13,105 nucleotides of DNA from JBHIDJ01 sp046760105 (GTDB lineage: Bacteria; Pseudomonadota; Gammaproteobacteria; Acidiferrobacterales; SPGG2). Location: assembly GCA_046760105.1 (NCBI GenBank), contig JBHIDJ010000084.1, positions 1-13,105 on the forward strand, in the 5' to 3' direction. Each line of letters opens with the position of its first letter. Within the stretch, counting starts at the first letter, position 1. The notes under the pieces were generated by a model. The model searched no databases, was not told the DNA's origin, and saw nothing but the letters and a program-made list of their open reading frames with translations. The position numbers and the translations under genes are program-made. Shown here in pieces: positions 1-5,998 of the stretch.

Positions 1-12
1 CCCGCACGACGA

Positions 13-38
13 GGAACTTTGGTTTCGGCCAAAGTTCC
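13..38. repeat. Perfect 10-bp inverted repeat (hairpin)
   Basis: GGAACTTTGG (13-22) and its exact reverse complement CCAAAGTTCC (29-38) flank a 6-nt loop. No T-run follows on the plus strand, so it is not a textbook intrinsic terminator, though it could lie 3' of a gene beyond the left edge. It is the first of a chain of hairpins reaching to about position 490. Confidence 0.6.
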
Positions 39-63
39 CAAAGCCATTGCCCCTGAGCCTGCG

Positions 64-92
64 CCCCGCACCAGAAAAATCTGGGTGCGGGG
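64..92. repeat. GC-rich 9-bp inverted repeat
   Basis: CCCCGCACC (64-72) pairs exactly with GGTGCGGGG (84-92), leaving an 11-nt A-rich loop that can itself pair CAGA with TCTG in an alternative register. No T-tract follows. A second, bulged hairpin with a GCAA tetraloop (CCC-GCAA-GGG, 124-133) lies just downstream. Both belong to the structured, apparently non-coding stretch at the left of the window. Confidence 0.55.
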
Positions 93-173
93 TTCCCTCA
101 CCCACGCGCTCGTCTCAGAGGGTCCCGCAAGGGCCTTTCTTCGCTTCGCTTTCCTGCTCCGCTCGAAAGCCCG

Positions 174-428
174 GGGTTCGCCCTCCGTGGCGAACCCGCT
201 CGGCGGGACGAGCGTCCACTGGACCCTCGTCTTGATCCGCCTCGCCCCTGTCCCTGGCGCGGACGCGCGCCTTGCTGCGCGAGCCCGTTCAGCGGGGCAA
301 AGATCCACCGGACCTTTGCCTTTATCCGCTTCACCCCTCCCGCGCCTGCGCGATGTGCAGGGAGGCACAAGTGCCGCAAGCGCAGGGCAAGGATTGTTCC
401 TACAATCCTTTTGCATTCCCGCCATCCC
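174..428. repeat. Diverged tandem hairpin repeat, about 89-nt period, three units
   Basis: The segment 195-249 aligns without gaps to 284-338 at 41 of 55 positions (my count), an 89-nt period. A third, looser copy with an indel starts near 373. Each unit carries a hairpin. Unit A pairs GACGAG (207-212) with CTCGTC (226-231) and GTCCA with TGGAC inside. Unit B pairs GGCAAAG (296-302) with CTTTGCC (314-320). Unit C pairs AAGGATTGT (389-397) with ACAATCCTT (402-410). Between A and B, three stem pairs change on both sides and keep Watson-Crick pairing. Unit A is preceded by a perfect 9-bp hairpin (174-182 with 189-197). No protein in this stretch is credible; open frames on both strands are GC-driven and low in complexity. 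It may be a dispersed intergenic repeat family or a structured RNA; I cannot tell which. Confidence 0.6.
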
Positions 429-491
429 TGGCGGTCAGATGGAGGACGACTGCAGGGATGCAGGAGGTAGGGCAACGCAGGAGCAGTTGCC
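419..491. repeat. Cluster of short inverted repeats after the tandem hairpins
   Basis: CCGCCA (419-424) pairs with TGGCGG (429-434). CATCCCTG (423-430) pairs alternatively with CAGGGATG (453-460). GGCAAC (471-476) pairs with GTTGCC (486-491). The first two overlap and are mutually exclusive folds. Downstream to about 590 I see nothing further recognisable except short GC repeats. Confidence 0.5.
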
Positions 492-594
492 GAGGTAGAA
501 CCGCGTCGGGAACAGCGGTCGAGGAGCGGCCTTCGGTTTCACGCGGGACTCGGCTTGACCAAGGGGCAATAAACCCATTTCCAATCGATTCGAC

Positions 595-600
595 TACAAT
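595..600 (+). promoter_or_regulatory. Possible sigma70 -10 box for pgeF
   Basis: TACAAT matches the -10 consensus at five of six positions and lies 48 bp before the GTG start of pgeF. No good -35 hexamer is found 16-18 bp upstream, so the call rests on the -10 alone. Confidence 0.3.
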
Positions 601-648
601 GAAAACCTCAGAGCGTAGCGTAAACAAGTAGCTCACTGATTCTATCTC

Positions 649-1398
649 GTGAGACGAGTGCCGGAATTTATTTATCCTGACTGGTCGGCGCCGGAGCATG
701 TGAAGGCGTTGACGACGACGCGCGTGGGTGGTTACAGCAAGGGACCGTTCGAGTCCTTTAACTTGAGCATGCGGTCGGGCGACGACACCGAACAGGTGAA
801 GCGAAACCGGGCGCTTTTGGTCGACAGCGCGGGCTTACCGTCGGAGCCGGTATGGTTGCGACAAGAACATGGCAACAAGGTCGTCGATGCGTCGTGTACC
901 GAACCCTATACGGGGGCAGATGGTAGCTATACTGACCAAGCTGGCATTGTGTGCGTCGTCCTTACAGCGGATTGTTGTCCTGTATTCCTTTGCGACCGGC
1001 AAGGCAGTCGGGTCGGCGTGTTGCATGCCGGTTGGCGTGGTCTCGCGCGCGGCTTGATCGAGCAAGGTGTCCAACAGACGGGTCGCGCAACGTCAGAGCT
1101 AATGGCATGGCTCGGTCCGGCGATAGGCCCAAGCGCGTTCGAAGTCGGTGATGATGTCTATAACGCGTTCGTCGACCAGGATGCGGCCGCGACCGAAACC
1201 TTTGTCAAAAACAGCAACGGCCGCTGGCTAGCCGATATCTATGCCCTCGCAACGCAGCGCCTCAGAGCGATGGGGGTGGAAAATATTTCCGGTGGGACTT
1301 ATTGCACAGTACAAGAGCGAGAAAGATTCTTTTCCTACCGCCGCGATCGTCTGTGCGGCCATATGGCGTCGTTGATCTGGCTGGACGCCAAGAACTAA
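649..1398 (+). CDS. pgeF: Peptidoglycan editing factor / purine nucleoside phosphorylase (YfiH/LACC1 family)
   Basis: A 249-residue cytoplasmic enzyme of the YfiH/PgeF family, about the same length as E. coli YfiH. The family binds a metal through a His-Cys-His set and has reported purine nucleoside phosphorylase and adenosine deaminase activities; in E. coli it also keeps serine out of the peptidoglycan stem peptide. Visible here: RQEHG with His74, TADCCPV with Cys109, LHAGWRG with His126, then AWLGPAIGP and a C-terminal FFSYRRD. These match the catalytic positions and closing motif of the family. The start is GTG at 649; a second in-frame GTG at 658 is also possible, and neither has a strong Shine-Dalgarno sequence. 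In many Proteobacteria the gene follows rluD; here the upstream DNA is a structured repeat region, so the gene is probably transcribed from its own promoter. About 240 bp after the stop contain no gene I can support. Confidence 0.95.
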   Translation: MRRVPEFIYPDWSAPEHVKALTTTRVGGYSKGPFESFNLSMRSGDDTEQVKRNRALLVDSAGLPSEPVWLRQEHGNKVVDASCTEPYTGADGSYTDQAGIVCVVLTADCCPVFLCDRQGSRVGVLHAGWRGLARGLIEQGVQQTGRATSELMAWLGPAIGPSAFEVGDDVYNAFVDQDAAATETFVKNSNGRWLADIYALATQRLRAMGVENISGGTYCTVQERERFFSYRRDRLCGHMASLIWLDAKN

Positions 1399-1675
1399 TC
1401 TTCGTGCTGCTGCTAAGTAGCGGTTTCACCGGGTTCCACCGATTCTCTTTGCTTGTCCGTCTTGGCGACGTCAGCTTATTACTGAGTGCTGGCGTTCGCC
1501 AGGAACCGACCAGTTCGTGCGGCGAGGCAGTTCGACAATCCGATGGTGCGCGACTACATACTCTAGTGACCGCATGATGTGTTTCACTGTCCGCGATGCG
1601 ACTTCGATAAGCCTTTGAAAAGACTTAGAAAAATTGTGATTGTATCAAACCCATTTTCCCTCACGGCCCGGCGTT

Positions 1676-2320
1676 ATGGCCTCAGCAGGTAGGTGTGCCG
1701 TTTCACTCTTTGGGTTCAAGACCCATCTGGCGATGGCGGCCGCGTCAGTGCTGCTGTTTGTTGGTCAACCGAAGGCATCGCAGGTCGACGATCTTACGCT
1801 CGTCAAGATTGAAACCGGCGAAGAAGTCTTGTTGTTGCCGGATCCGTTGGAGAGATTGATCGCGGAACGCTACCCGGGCTACCGGGTGCCCGACACCTCG
1901 GATGTCACGGGCCTGTGGGCGCGCGCAAAGACGCCGGGGACCTTTCCTTTCGCGGTTTGGGGTGACTTCAACGGGGATAGCCTGCAGGATGCCGGCCTTA
2001 TTCTGCTAGGCAAGACCACGTTTAGGATAGTGATATTTAACAAAACCCAGAGGGGTTATGTGCTCGCCCTGGAAATGGGCGATGAGTTCGACGCACCGCC
2101 CGCCGGAGTACCGTTCTATCAAAGACTTCTTATTCGTATGATCCCAAGGGGAAAGGTTGTTGAGTTTAATCCTGGAGAAAATGCCGCGGCTGGAGAAGGC
2201 GTGTTTCGTTTTCATGCACAGCATGACAGCATCATGGTGAACATCTTTGATGAATTGAAATCGATTATCGCCTGGAGGGATGGGGCATATCAGCACGTGT
2301 TTTTCGGAAGCAGTCTTTGA
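1676..2320 (+). CDS. Secreted protein of unknown function with an EF-hand-like loop
   Basis: I do not recognise this 214-residue protein. The N terminus looks like a signal peptide: Arg6 and Lys16 precede a hydrophobic run of about residues 19-30, with possible cleavage after the Ala-Ser at 34-35. The mature part contains WGDFNGDSLQD (residues 95-105), a D-x-N-x-D-x-x-x-D pattern like the calcium-binding loops of EF-hand, FG-GAP and VCBS-type domains. It is followed by alternating hydrophobic strands, suggesting a small beta-rich extracytoplasmic domain. I chose ATG 1676 because it gives a normal signal peptide. The frame is open back to a TTG at 1640, and an ATG at 1733 would leave the signal too short. 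No start has a clear Shine-Dalgarno sequence. It converges on nadC with 27 bp between stop codons. A 7-bp inverted repeat (TTTGAGA 2316-2322, TCTCAAA 2353-2359) spans the junction but is too widely spaced to call a terminator. Confidence 0.65.
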   Translation: MASAGRCAVSLFGFKTHLAMAAASVLLFVGQPKASQVDDLTLVKIETGEEVLLLPDPLERLIAERYPGYRVPDTSDVTGLWARAKTPGTFPFAVWGDFNGDSLQDAGLILLGKTTFRIVIFNKTQRGYVLALEMGDEFDAPPAGVPFYQRLLIRMIPRGKVVEFNPGENAAAGEGVFRFHAQHDSIMVNIFDELKSIIAWRDGAYQHVFFGSSL

Positions 2321-2347
2321 GAATCCTGCAGAAGTAACCGCATCGCG

Positions 2348-3178
2348 TTAACTCTCAAACCGCATCGAGAAGTCCACAGCTGTAACGTTCTTTGTTAACT
2401 CACCCACCGAGATGTAGTCCACGCCGGTTTCAGCGACGCTGCGGATGTTTTCGAGAGTGATGCCACCAGAGGCCTCGAGCGTGGCGCGACCATGGGTTTG
2501 TTCAACGGCGGTTCTTAGATTCTCGAGGCTAAAATTATCGAGCAGCAGGTTACTGGCACCGGCGCTCAGCGCTTCTTTAAGCTCATCGAGATTTTCCACT
2601 TCGACTTCAATCGGAACGTCTTGTGGTACAGTCGCTTTAGCCCCTTGCACAGCGCGCGTGATGGAGCCCGCCGCCAAGATATGGTTCTCTTTAATGAGAA
2701 CTCCATCATAGAGGCCCATGCGATGATTGTGACCACCCCCACATTTAACGGCATATTTCTGTGCCCTGCGCAAACCCGGTAAGGTTTTTCGGGTATCAAG
2801 AATCTTGGTGTGGGTGCCGCCGACTGCATCGACGTAACGGTATGCTTGAGTTGCCGTACTGGACAAAAGTTGTAAGAAATTCAAGGCCATGCGCTCACCG
2901 CTGAGCACTGGCCTCGCGGGACCCTGTACCCGGCACACAGTTTGTCCGGGACCTATGCTATCGCTGTCTTTGGCGTGCCACGTTATAGCCACAGTGCTAT
3001 CGAGCTGACGAAAGACCTCATCAAACCAGGCCGTGCCACATAGGATCGCCGCTTCCCGCGTCACGACGCGTGCGCGGATGCTTGCATCTGCGGCAACAAG
3101 GCCGGCGGTTAGATCACCACTACCGATGTCCTCGGCGAGTGCACGCCGAACGGTCTCTTCGATATCTTGCGGACGCAT
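2348..3178 (-). CDS. nadC: Nicotinate-nucleotide pyrophosphorylase (carboxylating), quinolinate phosphoribosyltransferase
   Basis: A 276-residue cytoplasmic enzyme that converts quinolinate and PRPP to nicotinate mononucleotide, CO2 and pyrophosphate in de novo NAD synthesis. It is slightly shorter than E. coli NadC (297). Landmarks in order: EDIGSGDLT near residues 16-24, SGERMALNFLQ (93-103), LDTRKTLPGLR (127-137), KYAVKCGGGHNHR (141-153), KENHI (163-167), EVEVEN (191-196), LLLDN (211-215) and ASGGI (236-240). Together these give the basic and acidic residues of the substrate and phosphate sites of type II phosphoribosyltransferases. The ATG at 3178 fits the family N terminus. The gene begins 3 bp after the stop of the aspartic protease gene, so the two are almost certainly co-transcribed. 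The Shine-Dalgarno sequence is weak, which suggests translational coupling. Confidence 0.97.
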   Translation of the reverse strand: MRPQDIEETVRRALAEDIGSGDLTAGLVAADASIRARVVTREAAILCGTAWFDEVFRQLDSTVAITWHAKDSDSIGPGQTVCRVQGPARPVLSGERMALNFLQLLSSTATQAYRYVDAVGGTHTKILDTRKTLPGLRRAQKYAVKCGGGHNHRMGLYDGVLIKENHILAAGSITRAVQGAKATVPQDVPIEVEVENLDELKEALSAGASNLLLDNFSLENLRTAVEQTHGRATLEASGGITLENIRSVAETGVDYISVGELTKNVTAVDFSMRFES

Positions 3179-3181
3179 TGC

Positions 3182-3727
3182 TCAGTGTGACAATTGCTTC
3201 AAGATCAGTATGTCACCGCGTTGCGTGAACTCGAGATACTTGAGAAAGCTCATTCCGAGCAATACTTCATTGCTTTTAGTATGAGGATTGATGTTGGCGG
3301 TTACATTATTGAGCTCGATGTCACCGAGCCGGACGCTGTGCAGGCGGGTTAAATACGTCATCACCGTGCCATTAGCGGTGCTGACCGGTACCGCCGGGCC
3401 ACGTTTGAGCCCCAAACGTTTTGCGACCGCCGCGGGAATTGACACCGTTGTAGCACCGGTATCCAGCATAAACTCCACCTCGCGGTCATTGATCTTGCCC
3501 GTGGCATGGTAGTGACCATAACGATTACGCTCGAGCACGACGACCTGCGTTCCAGCCTCGATCATGCTCTTTACATGCCGGTTCGGATTACGCTGCGTAT
3601 CGAGCCAGCTACCGAAAGCCCAAGTCAACAGGCCAAGTGCGAGTAACCACCCGACATAGATCATGCCTTTGCCCAACCGTCGCTGAACGTTGCCGTGATG
3701 CGTCGAATTGAGAGGTTGTTGTGCCAT
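3182..3727 (-). CDS. Membrane-anchored retropepsin-like aspartic protease (clan AA, TIGR02281-like)
   Basis: A 181-residue protein with one N-terminal membrane segment (about residues 22-41) after a short basic cytoplasmic tail. A linker then leads to a single retropepsin-type domain (about 65-178). The active-site motif FMLDTGATTVSI places the catalytic aspartate at residue 89. Other family marks are VSTANGT (115-121) and the closing VLLGMSFLKYL (155-165), the usual hydrophobic-hydrophobic-Gly element. Retropepsins work as homodimers, each monomer giving one Asp; the domain should face the periplasm if the anchor is a standard N-in one. The substrate is unknown. The ATG at 3727 has a plausible AAGGCGAG ribosome-binding sequence, and nadC follows after 3 bp. 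The start codon directly abuts the stop of a small upstream ORF (3728-3892). No functional link with NAD synthesis is evident. Confidence 0.88.
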   Translation of the reverse strand: MAQQPLNSTHHGNVQRRLGKGMIYVGWLLALGLLTWAFGSWLDTQRNPNRHVKSMIEAGTQVVVLERNRYGHYHATGKINDREVEFMLDTGATTVSIPAAVAKRLGLKRGPAVPVSTANGTVMTYLTRLHSVRLGDIELNNVTANINPHTKSNEVLLGMSFLKYLEFTQRGDILILKQLSH

Positions 3728-3892
3728 CTACTCGCCTTCGCTAGTCAAGACTACTGTATCAGACTTCGACAGGATGAACGCGACATGGTTGAGCGGACGG
3801 GGCGATGTGATCTGAACTTTCCGTGCAATACGCGGTCTTCGTTTGAGGATTCGTGAAACCTGCCAACTCAGCGGCTTAAGGAGCTTAAGCAT
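3728..3892 (-). CDS. Possible small basic ORF (54 aa) abutting the aspartic protease gene
   Basis: On the minus strand an ATG at 3892 opens a 54-codon frame whose TAG (3730-3728) directly touches the ATG of the aspartic protease, an arrangement that would allow translational coupling. The frame is open much further upstream, to a TGA at 4006-4004 (92 codons without a stop), but ATG 3892 is the only ATG, GTG or TTG start in it. The product begins MLKLLKPLSW, is Lys/Arg rich in its middle and ends in LTSEGE. I do not recognise it. There is no Shine-Dalgarno sequence before 3892. It may be a real leader or small gene, the 3' end of a decayed gene, or chance. Confidence 0.3.
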   Translation of the reverse strand: MLKLLKPLSWQVSRILKRRPRIARKVQITSPRPLNHVAFILSKSDTVVLTSEGE

Positions 3893-3961
3893 CCGCTGAA
3901 AGCGCGTCGATTCTGAACCCGTCAGCTCGCCGCTGGTTTCCGCAATCTTGGGTAGCTTGTA

Positions 3962-3982
3962 ATTTGCTGCGCCGCAGCAAAT
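3962..3982. promoter_or_regulatory. Perfect 21-nt palindrome between divergent genes
   Basis: ATTTGCTGCG and CGCAGCAAAT are exact reverse complements around a single central C. It lies in the region between the minus-strand aspartic protease/nadC operon and the plus-strand ArsR-type gene. With such a short centre it fits a dimeric regulator's operator better than a terminator, and no T-run follows on either strand. The regulator is unknown; the adjacent ArsR protein is an obvious but untested candidate. Confidence 0.45.
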
Positions 3983-4045
3983 GAACCGAAGGAGCGCGCA
4001 TTCTCAGCGTCATGCGAGATTCACTTAAAAACGGGTTTGTATTTA

Positions 4046-4073
4046 TTGACATGTCACGCCAGTTCATTATGCT
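4046..4073 (+). promoter_or_regulatory. Sigma70-type promoter for the ArsR-type gene with an overlapping palindrome
   Basis: A perfect -35 box TTGACA (4046-4051) is followed after 16 bp by TATGCT (4068-4073), a four-of-six -10 box. This puts the transcript start near 4080 and leaves a leader of about 50 nt before the ATG at 4129. The 10-bp palindrome TGACATGTCA (4047-4056) overlaps the -35 box, a position where a bound dimeric repressor would block RNA polymerase, so autoregulation by the downstream ArsR-type protein is plausible. Confidence 0.55.
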
Positions 4074-4128
4074 CCCATATCTGCGTTGCGGCGCGCCTGT
4101 ATAGCAGCGGTAAGTTTCTGCAGGGTCG

Positions 4129-4494
4129 ATGAAGTCCGAGTACGCGCGAAGCCTTCCCGACAGTTGGGCACAGTTTGCCCGTTTTTTTTCTGCGCTCGGG
4201 GATCCGACACGACAGAAGATTCTGTTGGTGTTCGAGCAGAACGAAGAGATCTGTGTAAATGAGATTGCCCGCCTGTTCGAACTTAGTCGCCCCGCTATTT
4301 CCCACCATCTGAAAGTCCTACGTAACGCCGACCTGCTCTTAAGCGAGAAACGTGGCAAGGAAGTCTATTACCGGGTGAATTATCCTTATTGTGCGCAGGT
4401 CCTGAGGCTTGTTCACCGCCTCGTGGCGAGCAAGGTTAACGGCGAAGAAGCCATCGATCCGTTTAGCCTTGACCGACGCAGCGCAAGCAAGTAA
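4129..4494 (+). CDS. ArsR/SmtB-family winged-helix transcriptional regulator
   Basis: A 121-residue cytoplasmic DNA-binding protein. It has the opening ALGDPTRQKIL (residues 22-32), a helix-turn-helix spanning NEIARLFELSRPAISHHLKVL (44-64) and a wing ending in GKEVYYRVN (76-84). These are the standard elements of dimeric ArsR-type repressors. The metal-binding CxCxxC of true ArsR/SmtB proteins is missing: only Cys42 sits in the equivalent stretch (ICVNEI), and Cys88 is distant. The signal is therefore unlikely to be arsenite bound through that site; non-metal ligands are common in the family. ATG 4129 is preceded by a weak CAGGG. The MFS transporter begins 63 bp downstream on the same strand, and regulators of this type often control the adjacent gene, so that transporter is the likely target along with the regulator itself. 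Confidence 0.92.
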   Translation: MKSEYARSLPDSWAQFARFFSALGDPTRQKILLVFEQNEEICVNEIARLFELSRPAISHHLKVLRNADLLLSEKRGKEVYYRVNYPYCAQVLRLVHRLVASKVNGEEAIDPFSLDRRSASK

Positions 4495-4545
4495 GCCGTA
4501 CACCGGTATATAGACTTTGGTCCAAGGTTTCCACCGCACACCCAC

Positions 4546-4560
4546 TAATATAAACACGTG
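4546..4560 (+). promoter_or_regulatory. Possible -10 box placing the transcript start at the GTG of the MFS gene
   Basis: TAATAT (4546-4551) lies 6 bp before the GTG start at 4558, which has no Shine-Dalgarno sequence. If this is a -10 element, transcription would begin at or next to the GTG and the mRNA would be leaderless. The -35 region is weak. Just upstream, CTTTGG and CCAAGG (4515-4527) form a short near-palindrome that could be an operator. Alternatively the gene may be read through from the arsR-type promoter. Confidence 0.3.
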
Positions 4561-5883
4561 AGCAATGACGCTGTTGAACCACTGGCGCCACGTAAGGTCG
4601 TGAGCGTGGCACCGCGGCGTGAGATCTTTGCCTGGGCGATGTTTGACTTCGCCAACTCCGGCTATACGACTGTGGTGTTGACCGCGATCTTTAACGCCTA
4701 TTTCGTGAGCGTCGTCGCAGCGAGCAACGACTCAAGCGCCACCGGCACGTTGCTTTGGACGGTTGCTATCGCGATCGCAAACGCGCTTGTCTTGATAAGC
4801 GCACCGGTGCTGGGCGCTATTGCTGATCATCGCGCTGACAAGAAGCGCTTTCTTGCGGTAACCACCGCTGGCTGCGTCCTCTTTACCGCGTTATTGGCCA
4901 CGGTAGGTCCGGGTGATGCATGGCTGGCGATAGTCCTGGTGGTTGTCGCGAGCTTCATGTTCCACACGGGTGAGAACCTGATTGCGGCCTTTCTACCTGA
5001 AATCGCACCACAAGAAGACATGGGCCGGATATCCGGTTACGGTTGGGCGATTGGCTACTTCGGCGGCCTGCTCATTCTGGGAATGTGTCTCGCCTATGTG
5101 ACTTGGGCCCAGGCCCGCGGCCAAACGGCCGCACAGTATGTCCCTGTCACGATGCTGATTACTGCTGGAATGTTTGCGGCCGCGGCGACACCTACGTTTC
5201 TATGGCTTCCTGAACGGGCGGTCGCTTCCGCGCTGCCGCCAGGGCGAGGCTATATCGCAACCGGTTTCGAGCGCTTGCTGGACACGTTGAGACACGTGCG
5301 ACATTTTCGTGACCTGTTTCGTTTTCTACTCAGTCTCACGGTGTATTACTGCGGAATCTTCACGGTTATTGTACTGGCGGCGGTCTACGCGCGCGAGGTG
5401 ATGGGTTTCAACATCGATGAGATCCTTAAGCTCGTTCTAGTGATCAATGTCACGGCTGCTATCGGCGCGTTCGCGTTTGGACATGTTCAGGACCGCCTCG
5501 GCTCGTTGCCGACACTAGCGCTGACACTCGCTATCTGGATTCTTGCGTTGGTGTTGGCGTTTTTCACCGAAAGCCGGCCCGTCTTCTGGCTGGTCGGCAA
5601 TCTGGTAGGGCTCGCAATGGGATCCAGTCAGTCGGCCGGCCGTGCCCTAGTCGGCCAGTTCGCACCGCCCACGCGCTCGGCCGAATTCTTCGGGCTTTGG
5701 GGGTTGGCGGGCAAGCTTGCAGCGATCATCGGTCCACTGAGTTACGGCACGATCACCTATATTTCAGGTGGCAACCACCGCCTGGCGGTGCTGTCGACGA
5801 CCGCGTTTTTTGTCGTGGGCCTGCTGTTGTTAACAACGGTTAACGAGGCGCGTGGCCGCGCCGCGGCGTTGGCATCCGCCTAA
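4558..5883 (+). CDS. MFS transporter of the UMF1 / Atg22-like family
   Basis: A 441-residue inner-membrane protein with about 12 hydrophobic segments and the usual MFS length. The N-terminal signature REIFAWAMFDFANSGYTT (about 21-38) is characteristic of the UMF1 family, whose eukaryotic relative Atg22 exports amino acids from the vacuole; bacterial substrates are mostly unknown. Other marks are GAIADHRADKKRF after the second segment, GRISGYGWAIGYFGG in the first half, and FGLWGLAGKLAAIIGP near the end. The start is GTG 4558; no ATG lies earlier in the frame, and the next in-frame Met falls inside the first conserved segment. No Shine-Dalgarno sequence is visible. It follows the ArsR-type gene by 63 bp, which suggests ligand-controlled efflux or uptake, but the ligand cannot be read from the sequence. 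Confidence 0.9.
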   Translation: MSNDAVEPLAPRKVVSVAPRREIFAWAMFDFANSGYTTVVLTAIFNAYFVSVVAASNDSSATGTLLWTVAIAIANALVLISAPVLGAIADHRADKKRFLAVTTAGCVLFTALLATVGPGDAWLAIVLVVVASFMFHTGENLIAAFLPEIAPQEDMGRISGYGWAIGYFGGLLILGMCLAYVTWAQARGQTAAQYVPVTMLITAGMFAAAATPTFLWLPERAVASALPPGRGYIATGFERLLDTLRHVRHFRDLFRFLLSLTVYYCGIFTVIVLAAVYAREVMGFNIDEILKLVLVINVTAAIGAFAFGHVQDRLGSLPTLALTLAIWILALVLAFFTESRPVFWLVGNLVGLAMGSSQSAGRALVGQFAPPTRSAEFFGLWGLAGKLAAIIGPLSYGTITYISGGNHRLAVLSTTAFFVVGLLLLTTVNEARGRAAALASA

Positions 5884-5934
5884 CATCCGACTTTGGTATC
5901 ATCGGCGCCGCTGAGACTGGAGGTCAGGGACAGA

Positions 5935-5963
5935 CTTGAAATAGCGGTATGCGTACCCCAACT
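5935..5963 (+). promoter_or_regulatory. RpoH (sigma32) heat-shock promoter of clpB
   Basis: CTTGAAA (5935-5941), a 14-bp spacer and CCCCAACT (5956-5963) match the sigma32 consensus CTTGAAA / CCCCATNT closely. The predicted transcript start near 5970 lies about 30 bp before the clpB ATG. No CIRCE element is seen, so control is probably through RpoH rather than HrcA. Confidence 0.82.
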
Positions 5964-5998
5964 ACGTATTAAAGTTTGAGCATTCAGGGATCCCACCT

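Noticed and set aside
19..631. Long open frames on both strands in the left region (19-498 +, 98-475 -, 272-631 +, 400-699 -)
   Set aside because: Arg/Pro/Ser-rich, no recognisable domain, no ribosome-binding sites, and they overlap a repeat array full of perfect hairpins. They are best explained as chance frames in GC-rich repeats.
1399..1675. Possible gene or terminator after pgeF
   Set aside because: The only plus-strand frame (1302-1577) begins inside pgeF and resembles nothing. A CTGGCG/CGCCAG hairpin at 1489-1502 has a 2-nt loop and no T-run, so it is not a convincing terminator.
2316..2359. 7-bp inverted repeat as a bidirectional terminator between the converging genes
   Set aside because: The arms are 30 nt apart and are not GC-rich; no proper stem-loop and T-tract can be drawn.
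3885..4358. 157-codon minus-strand frame antisense to the ArsR-type gene
   Set aside because: It covers the helix-turn-helix gene on the opposite strand and has the Arg/Ser-rich composition of a shadow frame. The ArsR-type product is clearly the real one.
5884..5998. CIRCE element (HrcA operator) upstream of clpB
   Set aside because: No TTAGCACTC-type inverted repeat is present; the sigma32 promoter explains the region.
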